Shown here one piece after another: positions 6,018-13,290 of a DNA stretch of 22,765 nucleotides. Source of the stretch: a virus; IMG/VR virus record IMGVR_UViG_3300021960_000555, positions 1 through 22,765 of that record; one strand, given 5' to 3'. Under the pieces are notes generated by a model. It had not been told where the DNA came from. It worked only from the letters and a program-made list of their open reading frames with translations, and did not search any database. A program made the translations under genes and the position numbers. Within the stretch, counting starts at the first letter, position 1. Each line of letters opens with the position of its first letter.

Positions 6018-7012
6018 ACCTTTTTCCATTCGCTTAGTTTAATCTGTGCTTGTAGACCGCTGTAAGTGTTAAATTCTACCAGATATTGTACGTCATGTCC
6101 AGCGATAAACATGTCGTTTAAGTCCTTCTGTTGAAGATTATCAGGCCAAATCACAACCTCATATCCTTTATCAATGACTTTTTCTATTCGCTTGATGATT
6201 TCTTTGTTACGCTTTTCGTTGTCATAAACGAAGACAACTTCTTTATCACGCAACAGTTCCCAGTCAACATCTGCTCCTGCCATTGCAATTGCATTGTCGA
6301 TATACAAACTATCAAACGGTCCTTCGGTAATGTATATGGTCTTGTTGAAATCTACTTTATTAAGACCAAAGATTTTAGTTTTGGATTCGTCCAGCATGAT
6401 AGTGATGTATCGCATCTTATCATGTGCGTCTAGGGACCTTCCTTGAAATCCGAACCATGTTCCATCGGTGTCAATGAAAGGGATAATAATTCTGGGATGG
6501 TCCTTCTTGACATCTTTGAACGTAGGTTTCTGTGTATTCACCCATGTACAAAACTTGTCTGTATAGAACAAGTTGGAGAAATGTTCTTCAGGAATCTGAC
6601 GACCGAGAAGATATCCTCGTGCAGGGTGTTCATTATTTAGTTGTTCGATACTTTGAAGTTCTCCCTTTTTCTTGAACTTCGGTTTTTCAAATTGAACGGG
6701 TTTAGGTTTGGGAACATACGAACCTTTGCCAGTAGTTCCATTCTTGTATCGCTCCATGATGTACTCGTCATGAAGGTCGGGAGCATTGTCCTTCAAGAAG
6801 TTAGGCAGAGTCCTCCCTACGCCGCAGTTGTGGCACTTGAATACCATATCCGTCTTGATACGAAAGAAGTACCCTCGTGCCTTGTTACGGTGCTTCTGAG
6901 AGTCACCACAGTAAGGACAGCGAAAGTTATATAAGTCTTCCTTCTTCCGAGCGAACTTTTCTAGTCGCCCCGAAAGAAGGTTCACATAATGAACATCAAC
7001 AAAGTTAGACAA
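6014..7012 (-). CDS. 61: DNA primase, T4 gp61-like
   Basis: A 332-residue primase that makes RNA primers for lagging-strand synthesis with the gp41 helicase. The N-terminal zinc-binding domain shows Cys32-x2-Cys35 and Cys60-x2-Cys63, with the CGDSxxxxNKARG signature shared with T4 gp61. The TOPRIM-like catalytic core has Glu230 in ITEGPFDS, Asp264 in VYDNE and a KDLND motif at 296-300; GFQGR is at 188-192. The start is TTG at 7012-7010: it overlaps the preceding stop by eight bases and leaves about 31 residues before the first Cys, close to T4 gp61. No in-frame ATG lies between it and the zinc motif. It is followed by nrdA with an ATGA overlap, linking priming and nucleotide supply. Confidence 0.95.
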   Translation of the reverse strand: MSNFVDVHYVNLLSGRLEKFARKKEDLYNFRCPYCGDSQKHRNKARGYFFRIKTDMVFKCHNCGVGRTLPNFLKDNAPDLHDEYIMERYKNGTTGKGSYVPKPKPVQFEKPKFKKKGELQSIEQLNNEHPARGYLLGRQIPEEHFSNLFYTDKFCTWVNTQKPTFKDVKKDHPRIIIPFIDTDGTWFGFQGRSLDAHDKMRYITIMLDESKTKIFGLNKVDFNKTIYITEGPFDSLYIDNAIAMAGADVDWELLRDKEVVFVYDNEKRNKEIIKRIEKVIDKGYEVVIWPDNLQQKDLNDMFIAGHDVQYLVEFNTYSGLQAQIKLSEWKKV

Positions 7013-7433
7013 TACGCTGGACTACCGCTGGGTCCATCATACTTGTCTTCTGGACTGGTGTCAAGGCGAATCCGATGTTTGGTAGGATTTGTAGTAATGT
7101 AACTGCAGTGGTAAGGACAGCACCAGCCATCCAAACCCATCTTTGTGCTTCTTCTATCTTTTTATTTTGCTCATAAAACTTTATTTTCACACCTTTATCA
7201 ATATCAGCAACCTCTTCTTTCAATTCCTCCATCATTTTAAGGATGAGATTATCTGTTCGTTCACTCTCGGCAAGACGACTCTCGTGACGCTCTAGAATAA
7301 TTGCCACCCTGTTACTATTTTCACTAATAGTCGCAACCGCTCTTTCAAGCTTATCGAGCATTTCTTTTGATAGGTCTTCATAGATGTCGAGTTTTGATTC
7401 AAGGACCGCTAATTTTTGAAGACCGAATGCCAT
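7005..7433 (-). CDS. Coiled-coil protein with one C-terminal membrane segment (142 aa)
   Basis: A 142-residue protein with a long charged helical region (about 8-95, Leu/Ile/Val heptad-like spacing) followed by a hydrophobic stretch at about 99-124 (WVWMAGAVLTTAVTLL), then a short tail. The coiled coil plus C-terminal membrane anchor recalls the general plan of XhlA-type phage membrane proteins, but I see no specific signature and do not claim lysis function. Its ATG overlaps the stop of the upstream gene (TAATG), and its end overlaps the TTG start of the primase gene. It belongs to the gene group running from the late promoter at 9267, so it may be expressed late. Confidence 0.7.
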   Translation of the reverse strand: MAFGLQKLAVLESKLDIYEDLSKEMLDKLERAVATISENSNRVAIILERHESRLAESERTDNLILKMMEELKEEVADIDKGVKIKFYEQNKKIEEAQRWVWMAGAVLTTAVTLLQILPNIGFALTPVQKTSMMDPAVVQRIV

Positions 7434-7966
7434 TATTGATCCACCGTTGCTTGTGCGCCACCAACGCGCTGTTTATTCTTTAACATTTGAACCTTCTTCT
7501 GAAGTTGCTTTTGCATTTCAGCAGTCTTCAGTTGAACTTTTTTCTTTTCATTTGCAATCTGCTGCTGCGTCATCTGCTGCTGCATTTGCTTATCATCTTG
7601 CTCAGAAACATTACGCATATGCTTTGTGCGCTTGTCCATGAAGAATTTACCAGCTTCGGCAGGCATGATTCTTTCAAGTTTAATATCTGCTCTGTGTTGA
7701 GGAGCAACAATCATACGAAGTTTGCGAGCAAGTTCTGCTCCAGATGACGCATAGATAACGGTATCACCGAGTTCAGGAATAGTAACTTTATATTGAAGAA
7801 GAGCAGAACGTTGTTCTGTAGCTTCACCAAGACCAACATTAGTTACAGTCTCTTTCTTTTTCTTTAACTTCTTACGAAATTTCATGACAGGATCATAACC
7901 CGCATTAGGACCAGCGGCATCAGCACTACCACTAAAACCTCCAGTACCAGCAGTTGCGATTGTCAT
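7433..7966 (-). CDS. Hypothetical phage protein, Gly-rich N-terminus and Gln/Lys coiled coil (177 aa)
   Basis: A 177-residue protein. The N-terminus is a Gly/Ala/Ser-rich stretch (TAGTGGFSGSADAAGPNAGY) followed by a basic patch KFRKKLKKKK. The middle, about 55-110, looks like a compact alpha/beta segment (YKVTIPELGDTVIYASSG). The C-terminal third is a Gln/Lys-rich coiled coil (residues 122-165). A GGAGAG site precedes its ATG and it overlaps the upstream gene by four bases. The composition suits a structural or assembly protein and I believe similar proteins occur in other cyanophages, but no domain is identified. Confidence 0.75.
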   Translation of the reverse strand: MTIATAGTGGFSGSADAAGPNAGYDPVMKFRKKLKKKKETVTNVGLGEATEQRSALLQYKVTIPELGDTVIYASSGAELARKLRMIVAPQHRADIKLERIMPAEAGKFFMDKRTKHMRNVSEQDDKQMQQQMTQQQIANEKKKVQLKTAEMQKQLQKKVQMLKNKQRVGGAQATVDQ

Positions 7967-8325
7967 AGTCTCTCCAATTCTTCTTCTAAATCTTGGTCTG
8001 TATCCAAATCAGATAACATTCCTATAGGATATTTATTTAAATATAAAAGTACAGTCTTTAAAATACTCCAATACTCCCTCTCTAACTTAAAGAAAAGTAA
8101 GGGAGTTGCTGCTTCGCCAAATACATTATAAAGAATGATGAGATGATTAATAATAAGATGTGTCCTTAGTGGACCTCCACGAACATAACGCTTCAAGAGT
8201 CTTTTCAGATACTTGAAGCGTTTCATGTCTTCATCAAAATCCTCTCTGGTTACGCAGTGAGGATTTTCATAATGCTTTATGGCGAACAGAATGTAATTAG
8301 ATTCATTCAGTTCGCTAAAGTTCAT
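7963..8325 (-). CDS. Conserved-type T4-like cyanophage protein (120 aa)
   Basis: A 120-residue, mostly helical protein starting MNFSELNESNYILFAIKHYE, with a central conserved-looking stretch HLIINHLIILYNVFGEAATP and a final acidic tail. This layout recalls a small uncharacterised protein encoded next to structural genes in T4-like marine phages (DUF7207-like, by memory). It starts six bases after the stop of the Ig-like protein gene and overlaps the next gene by ATGA. The upstream ribosome binding site is weak, so coupling to the gene before it is likely. Function unknown; possibly assembly-related because of its neighbours. Confidence 0.75.
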   Translation of the reverse strand: MNFSELNESNYILFAIKHYENPHCVTREDFDEDMKRFKYLKRLLKRYVRGGPLRTHLIINHLIILYNVFGEAATPLLFFKLEREYWSILKTVLLYLNKYPIGMLSDLDTDQDLEEELERL

Positions 8326-8331
8326 ATGTTA

Positions 8332-9237
8332 TCAGGCGGCATTAACGAGTCTCAGGGTTGCAGCATTAGAGATGACTTCCTCAGCACCCTTGCTGGTGGT
8401 AATCTTAACTCTGAACTGGATACCATCGTATGCAGCAACAGAATCATCTTCAGAACCAGGAGCACCCCACTTAGCAGTTGTAGTGTCAACCGAGAGAGTT
8501 GCACCAGTTACGGCAGTGTATGCTGCTCCATCAAGAGATGTAGTGAGATTGACCCAGCGAGTAGCACCAGGGAGCTTACGTTGCCACTGATAGTAAATAG
8601 TACCAGACTGATCGACTGTTGCGGTAACTCCGAAGGTTGTTACAGCACCAGAAGGAAGTTCCAGAGTCGTTGCACCATCGCCAACCGATACAGGTTGTGC
8701 AGAGATGGTGATAACTTCCAGAACGTCTGCTACCAGAGTATCATCAGCGTCGTCACCAGCAAGGAGTGCAGTGTTGCTTACGAATGCAATGTGCTCTGCC
8801 TTGTGACGGGTGTTGCCACCGCCATCAACGTGTGTACGATACTTCCACCAACCAGGACCAGTGATTCCACGAGTTTTGTTGGAAGCAACTGTAGCCTCGG
8901 TGTCGTCTACAAAGAGAAGTTCATAAGAAGCACTGTCGCCACCCTTAATGACGTACTCAGCAACTGCCTTAGGAGCAGTACGACGAACAGCATTTGCAGC
9001 ACTAATAGTTCCAGACGATGCAACATAGTCTGTATGAAGTTCCAGAGTAAGACCGTCACTTGCTACGGATTTTACAATATAAGGAACAGTAGCGAGTTCT
9101 AAGATGTCACCAGCAACGATATAATCCGCTGTGGTGTCATCGTTGAAATCACCAGTAGTAGTAACAGTAGCGTCATTCTGGATGACCGCTACGTCAGTTA
9201 AAAATGCTTTCGCATCAATTTTTCCGAATACAGACAT
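8332..9237 (-). CDS. Putative virion structural protein with C-terminal Ig-like domain
   Basis: A 301-residue, Thr/Ala/Val/Asp-rich, beta-rich protein with no Cys. Residues about 180-300 look like an immunoglobulin-type fold: QPVSVGDG, then a Trp-containing strand YYQWQRK, and a final FRVKI...NAATLRLV strand, as in phage Ig-like decoration domains. Residues 1-110 form a separate beta domain (IVAGDILEL, VPYIVKSVASDGLTLELHTD) that may be a small barrel. Ig-like domains on phage virions are usually surface-exposed and weakly carbohydrate-binding. A GGAGAA site and an exact TATAAATA late promoter 30 bases upstream support late, virion-type expression. Which part of the particle it belongs to is not clear. 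Confidence 0.8.
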   Translation of the reverse strand: MSVFGKIDAKAFLTDVAVIQNDATVTTTGDFNDDTTADYIVAGDILELATVPYIVKSVASDGLTLELHTDYVASSGTISAANAVRRTAPKAVAEYVIKGGDSASYELLFVDDTEATVASNKTRGITGPGWWKYRTHVDGGGNTRHKAEHIAFVSNTALLAGDDADDTLVADVLEVITISAQPVSVGDGATTLELPSGAVTTFGVTATVDQSGTIYYQWQRKLPGATRWVNLTTSLDGAAYTAVTGATLSVDTTTAKWGAPGSEDDSVAAYDGIQFRVKITTSKGAEEVISNAATLRLVNAA

Positions 9238-9266
9238 TGTTCTCCGAAGACGTTTTTCCTAATATT

Positions 9267-9274
9267 TATTTATA
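9267..9274 (-). promoter_or_regulatory. T4-type late promoter
   Basis: An exact TATAAATA on the minus strand, 29 bases before the ATG of the Ig-like structural gene and directly abutting the T-run of the terminator at 9280-9295. T4-like phages use this single element with gp55/gp33/gp45 for late transcription. The location in a short intergenic gap, correct strand and late-type downstream gene make it convincing. Confidence 0.85.
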
Positions 9275-9295
9275 AAAATGGGGGCTTACGCCCCC
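9274..9295 (-). terminator. Rho-independent terminator after the 67-aa gene
   Basis: GGGGGC at 9280-9285 pairs perfectly with GCCCCC at 9290-9295 around a TTAC loop. On the minus strand the stem is followed by A and then five T (9278-9274), whose last T is also the first base of the late promoter. It should end transcripts coming from the 570/289/67-residue gene block. Confidence 0.85.
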
Positions 9296-9303
9296 AGTAA
9301 GTA

Positions 9304-9507
9304 TCACGCTTCTTCGCGTGCTTCAAGTGCTGCCTTGACTTTCTCAAAAAGTTCGTCATCAGCAGTAGTCTTTGTTAGTTTAACTGCTTTACCCACAATC
9401 AGAAGGCACAGGTCGATGAGTTTCTCACCGAGTTCTGCGTCATCAGGAATCTTAGAGACAGCAGCATCTACAACTTTATATGCTAAAGGTAGCAGAAAGG
9501 ATACCAT
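9304..9507 (-). CDS. Small hypothetical phage protein (67 aa)
   Basis: A 67-residue protein starting MVSFLLPLAYKVVDAAVSKI. The N-terminal third is hydrophobic, a middle LIDLCLLIVGKAVKL segment is amphipathic to hydrophobic, and the C-terminus is a charged helix. It could associate with membrane or with another protein. An AGGT motif precedes the ATG. It lies alone between a 36-base gap and a strong terminator. I do not recognise a family domain; the frame is convincing because of the neat fit between regulatory elements. Confidence 0.7.
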   Translation of the reverse strand: MVSFLLPLAYKVVDAAVSKIPDDAELGEKLIDLCLLIVGKAVKLTKTTADDELFEKVKAALEAREEA

Positions 9508-9543
9508 GATTTTTACCTAAACAGGAGTATATCCTATATAGGC

Positions 9544-10413
9544 TCAATCTCTTGGCGAAGTGTGCTTTGCCATCGATTCAACTTCTTTCTTTTCTTTAGA
9601 AGTGTAACCATGCTTGACGACCCTAGAAACCTGACGATTGGTTTGTCTACGCTGAGTTTCAGCAGGAGTCTCCTTAGCACCAGGGACTTTCTTACCAGTA
9701 CGCTTGGCACCAGGGAATTCTTTCTTGTGTGCTTTGTGCTCAGGGGTCTTGGCGATGTCAAGTTTCTTGCCAGTTTTCTTCTCGTGTGCATCGAGAACCT
9801 TCTGACGTGCTTTGACTTTTGCTAAAGATACTTGTGCATCTTCGGATCTACCTTCTTCAAGTTCAATCTCTTCAACATACTGAGAGCGATACTTGCCACC
9901 AGTTGCCTTATGAGTATCAGCAAGTTCTGCTGCTCTTGCGTCAGCATACTTTTTGCTCTTTACAGGTTTGCCAATCTTCTTCTCCTTCTTTCCATCAGGA
10001 GAACCCATTACTTGAAAAGGCATCTCGGCAAGGAACTGCCCAAAGGTCAAGAGAGTTTCGGTTTCTGCGATGCTTTGATTGCTTTCTTCTGAAACTTCTT
10101 CTTGACTGACATAGGCTGTTTCCTCTTTAGTAGTTTTCTTGGTTTTCTTTTTGATGGTAATGGATTTGTTTTTACCAGACTGACCACGAGTTGCTTCCGC
10201 TTCGTCATGGTCAAAGGTATCATCATCCATAGGGTCATAATATTTTGCTTCGGTGGCAACTTCTTTTTCACCACCTTCCTTCCTACGCTTCTTTTCACAC
10301 TTCATACAATCACAGTCTTCACCGTGATTGTTTTCCATTTCAGTGATTTCAGATTGCTTAGGATTGATTTTGATTTTAGTTTTCTTCTCAGAAAGTGCTT
10401 TAAAACTCAGCAT
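9544..10413 (-). CDS. Lys/Glu-rich putative head or internal protein (289 aa)
   Basis: The start is ATG at 10413-10411, with a perfect GGAGGT four bases before it that overlaps the end of the upstream gene. This gives 289 residues. The protein is highly charged and probably largely disordered: a CDCMKC cluster (34-39) that could bind metal, a KKKTKKTTK stretch near 90, and a basic C-terminus with GAK repeats ending KHTSPRD. Two segments resemble T4 prohead-protease substrates: the N-terminal SFKALSE|K and an internal TFGQFLAE|M at 130-131. Together with neighbouring virion-like genes this suggests an internal or core head protein. No enzyme domain is visible. Confidence 0.7.
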   Translation of the reverse strand: MLSFKALSEKKTKIKINPKQSEITEMENNHGEDCDCMKCEKKRRKEGGEKEVATEAKYYDPMDDDTFDHDEAEATRGQSGKNKSITIKKKTKKTTKEETAYVSQEEVSEESNQSIAETETLLTFGQFLAEMPFQVMGSPDGKKEKKIGKPVKSKKYADARAAELADTHKATGGKYRSQYVEEIELEEGRSEDAQVSLAKVKARQKVLDAHEKKTGKKLDIAKTPEHKAHKKEFPGAKRTGKKVPGAKETPAETQRRQTNRQVSRVVKHGYTSKEKKEVESMAKHTSPRD

Positions 10414-10414
10414 A

Positions 10415-12127
10415 TCAACCTCCATAGTTATTCTGATGCTTGGGGTCTTGACCGATACGATCAAAACGCTCGCGCTCTTTCTTGGAAGTGATAGCACTTA
10501 CAATCTTAGCAGACTTGTCTTGTGCAATCTTCTTTGCTCTACCTGTAGAAGATAAAGAAGTGCGAGCAAGATTTCCTGCACGACGATACATTCTGTTTTC
10601 TTTGTCGCGGTCAATCTCCTTGTAACCTTCTTCGATTACATTTTCAATCTCTTCAATGGAGAAGAGACCAGACTCATACAGATGTGCAATTTGCTCATAC
10701 TCTTCACCAAGACGCTTAGCGAGTTTGTCACTACCGCTGGATACAGCACGAGCAGTTTTGCCAACTGCCTTCTTGATTCCTTTACCAACCAGTTTAGCAG
10801 CACTCTTGAGAGCACCACCAACAGCCTTGCGGGTAGAACCTTTTTCAGAAGACTTAGACTTCAGGATTCCAGGACCACTGGAACCAGAAGAACTGCTGCT
10901 TTCCCCGCCACCACCAGACTTAGAACCGCTATCAGAACTGCTGGAAGTTCCACGGGTAGACTTCAGAAGTGCATCTAACTTACCGTCAGTGCCATCGTCG
11001 TCAGAAGAAGTTTCTTTCTTTTTAGGAGGAGTCTTCTCCATAGAAGTACGTTTTGCTTTGATTCTTGCTGCTTCCTTCTCACCCTGATAGGTGCCTGCAA
11101 CTTTACCAGCAGTAGAAACAGCAGCCTTACCTGCCTTACTAGCAGCACGACCTGCCATCTTAGCACCTGCCTTAACAGCACTACCAACTTTCTTAGCAGC
11201 ACTCTTAGCAGCAGACTTCATACGCTCTACTCTGGAAGGACCAGAGGGAGCACTGGATTTTTCAGCAGCAGACTTCATTGCAGAACCAGTTTCAAGTCTA
11301 TCCTTTGCCTGGTCTCTGCGACGCTGAGTCTCCTTGGGGTCAACTCTCTCAGAAATAACTTCCACTTCCTCAAGTGCTTCGCAGATTTCAATGAGGTCTT
11401 GGTCATCTTCAGCAACTTCAAGAATGATTTCTTCCATGAAGTCGATGAGCTCCTCATCGGTCATAGCATCAATCTCTTCACCAAGCATTGCCAACTCTTC
11501 CCATTCTGCATCAGAGAATGCAAATGCTTCATTCTTAGCACCAGACTTATGACGAGTTACACCTGCAGAATCAACATAGGTCTCTTTCTCACGTCTAGGA
11601 GTTACATAACCAACTCCAGGAACCGCACCCGTTTGTCCAGCATCTCTTGCAGCATTTCTTGCAGCTGCTCTTTGTGCTGCTCTCTTACGGTTGCGGTCAT
11701 ACTTAGCATCTTCGCCAAGAACTTCAGCATTCTTGTCGTAGTTGACGAAGTGCTCATGCTTCTCGGAGATTACAATCTCAAGTTCTTCGACGGGGACGTT
11801 TTCGTAAATCCATTCGCCATCGGTGATGTCGTAGTGAGTTACAGTGCCATCTTCCAGCAGAGTGTGCTGCTCAGGAATGGTTTCAAACTCTTCCTTAACG
11901 CCGCCATCGGGAGCATACTTGACAAGTTTTGCACAGTCATGACCTTTGGGTTTTGCTTTGCCACCCTTTTCGTCACGACCAACAGCACCAACAATAATGT
12001 CTGCTTTGGTTACTTTGTCATAAGGCACGGCATTATTAGCAAGATTGCCGTCTCCTTTTTTCTTTGCTTCATACATCTGCACTTGTTTCAGTGCATCTGA
12101 CATATCTGGTAGGTCGTTGAGATTCAT
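10415..12127 (-). CDS. Large low-complexity putative virion/internal head protein (570 aa)
   Basis: A 570-residue protein built of compositional blocks. These are a mixed N-terminal region (1-140), an Arg/Ala patch (145-160), a strongly acidic helix region (about 205-262), a histone-H1-like Lys/Ala-rich segment (303-345), a Ser/Gly linker (388-425), a second Lys/Ala segment (433-475), a short helical module (about 476-506) and a basic tail. The acidic and basic parts suggest nucleic-acid or core-protein contact. Large, low-complexity proteins of this sort are known as virion components in cyanophages. It starts four bases after the NMNAT-like gene and ends one base before the 289-residue gene, so the three are co-transcribed. 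A possible late element lies at 12152-12159. I cannot assign a specific role. Confidence 0.75.
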   Translation of the reverse strand: MNLNDLPDMSDALKQVQMYEAKKKGDGNLANNAVPYDKVTKADIIVGAVGRDEKGGKAKPKGHDCAKLVKYAPDGGVKEEFETIPEQHTLLEDGTVTHYDITDGEWIYENVPVEELEIVISEKHEHFVNYDKNAEVLGEDAKYDRNRKRAAQRAAARNAARDAGQTGAVPGVGYVTPRREKETYVDSAGVTRHKSGAKNEAFAFSDAEWEELAMLGEEIDAMTDEELIDFMEEIILEVAEDDQDLIEICEALEEVEVISERVDPKETQRRRDQAKDRLETGSAMKSAAEKSSAPSGPSRVERMKSAAKSAAKKVGSAVKAGAKMAGRAASKAGKAAVSTAGKVAGTYQGEKEAARIKAKRTSMEKTPPKKKETSSDDDGTDGKLDALLKSTRGTSSSSDSGSKSGGGGESSSSSGSSGPGILKSKSSEKGSTRKAVGGALKSAAKLVGKGIKKAVGKTARAVSSGSDKLAKRLGEEYEQIAHLYESGLFSIEEIENVIEEGYKEIDRDKENRMYRRAGNLARTSLSSTGRAKKIAQDKSAKIVSAITSKKERERFDRIGQDPKHQNNYGG

Positions 12128-12131
12128 TTTA

Positions 12132-13289
12132 CTAAGCGTCCTTGTCCTTTTTATTTATCTTGCGAATGAATTCACCTGGGGTGAGCTTCCTCATATAGTT
12201 AGCGAGTTTGTCTGTACCCATTTCCCCAGCAGGAGTAAAGTCAAAGAACTTAATATCATTTCTTTCAACTAAGTCTTTCAACCAAGAACGAAAAATACCA
12301 TCACGCTCATCAATACTGATGACATAATTGCTACCACGACTAACGACTTTACTAATGATCCCCGTGTTAACATTTTCTACAAAGGTGCCAACCTTAAACA
12401 TTTCATTTTCAAAGTATGCTTCACGCATTCCTCTGGGGTCCAACTTAGGAGCAATCTCATGAAGTTGGAATGATGCATCCGCAAAATCATCAAACTCTTC
12501 AACCTGCATTGCTGCACGAAGAAGCATGAATAACTTCTCAGCACCATCCTTGCCAAGTGCTTTAGGAATACCCTGCTGGAACGAATCAAAGTCTCCTTCT
12601 GCTGCTGCTTTACGCATCTTAGATGCAGACATTCCTTCTACACCTTCAGCATCAGGGTCGCGGTCACCCGCACTCACCACTTTGATTTCGTCGAATGTGT
12701 ATAATTCCCCGTTATATTTCTGTGCGAGACTGTTGAACTCGCTAACCCTGTCGCCTCCCACCACAATGTTAACGCTGCTATAGCCGTCATTATCGAGGGC
12801 ACCGAGAACATCAAAAATGGTACGCATGTCGCCATTATCAATAATCGCATTCGCGTGGTCTGGATATGCCATCCGCATATATTTAATTTTAGTCCCTGCG
12901 TCGAGCGGGTTCTTCTTAGGATCCTCCGACCTTGAGGGGTATATTCTATACTCTCCTCCATTTGATTTTGCCTCTCTTGCTACTTTTGCAAGAAGTTTTT
13001 CATGTCCAACAGTAGGTGGATTAAATCTTCCGAATGTAATAGATATTGCGCCTTGATCGACCTTACCCGTGCCATCTCCAGTTTCTTCTTCTCCATTCTG
13101 TTGAGTTGGCGCAGTGTCGGGATTCTTGGGGTCAACCTTTACAAGTTTTCCATCCTTAGACATATGTGTTACGTTGCCCGAAGCGTCGGCATAACGTCCG
13201 TAACCAATATGCTTAAGTTTTAAAGTCTGTGCAGCCTTTGCTGCGAAGGATTTTTCGGCTTCAGTTAGGAAAGCACTGAACTTTTTCAT
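12132..13289 (-). CDS. NMN adenylyltransferase/cytidylyltransferase-like protein with capsid-targeting-like N-terminus
   Basis: A 385-residue protein. Residues about 82-240 carry nucleotidylyltransferase signatures: GRFNPPTVGH at 87-96 (the xxGH class), VGGDRVSEF at 177-185, and MSASKMRKA at 220-228, corresponding to the ISxTxxR-type motif. Enzymes with this fold join a nucleotide to NMN or a phosphoalcohol; the exact substrate is not deducible. The N-terminus, MKKFSAFLTE|A, closely matches the capsid-targeting peptide of T4 internal proteins (MKTYQEFIAE|A), including the L/I-x-E cleavage rule of the gp21 protease. An acidic linker lies near 60-78 and a mixed C-terminal domain of about 110 residues follows. 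It starts one base after the ligase-like gene. Packaging is inference; the catalytic motifs are directly seen. Confidence 0.85.
   Translation of the reverse strand: MKKFSAFLTEAEKSFAAKAAQTLKLKHIGYGRYADASGNVTHMSKDGKLVKVDPKNPDTAPTQQNGEEETGDGTGKVDQGAISITFGRFNPPTVGHEKLLAKVAREAKSNGGEYRIYPSRSEDPKKNPLDAGTKIKYMRMAYPDHANAIIDNGDMRTIFDVLGALDNDGYSSVNIVVGGDRVSEFNSLAQKYNGELYTFDEIKVVSAGDRDPDAEGVEGMSASKMRKAAAEGDFDSFQQGIPKALGKDGAEKLFMLLRAAMQVEEFDDFADASFQLHEIAPKLDPRGMREAYFENEMFKVGTFVENVNTGIISKVVSRGSNYVISIDERDGIFRSWLKDLVERNDIKFFDFTPAGEMGTDKLANYMRKLTPGEFIRKINKKDKDA
12152..12159 (-). promoter_or_regulatory. Possible late promoter (GATAAATA) before the 570-aa gene
   Basis: GATAAATA on the minus strand matches the cyanophage NATAAATA late core and lies 24 bases upstream of the ATG at 12127, similar to the spacing before the Ig-like gene. 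It lies inside the end of the NMNAT-like coding region (Lys/Asn codons), where A/T-rich words arise by chance, so it is a candidate only. Confidence 0.4.
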
Positions 13290-13290
13290 T

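Noticed and set aside
4422-6065. Plus-strand open frames of about 130-155 codons opposite nrdA
   Set aside because: They are antisense shadows of a well-recognised gene and show no motif or ribosome binding site.
8257-9102. Long plus-strand open frame of 281 codons
   Set aside because: It is fully opposite the Ig-like structural gene and the one after it, has a Ser/Cys/Arg-rich composition typical of a reverse frame, lacks a binding site, and no other gene in the window is on this strand.
9533-9542. Perfect palindrome CCTATATAGG as an operator or terminator
   Set aside because: Only ten bases, no loop or T-run, and no matching copy seen at other promoters; too little to support a call.
9544-10497. 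Longer 317-codon version of the Lys/Glu-rich protein
   Set aside because: The first 28 codons lie inside the 570-aa gene, whereas ATG 10413 has a perfect GGAGGT four bases upstream.
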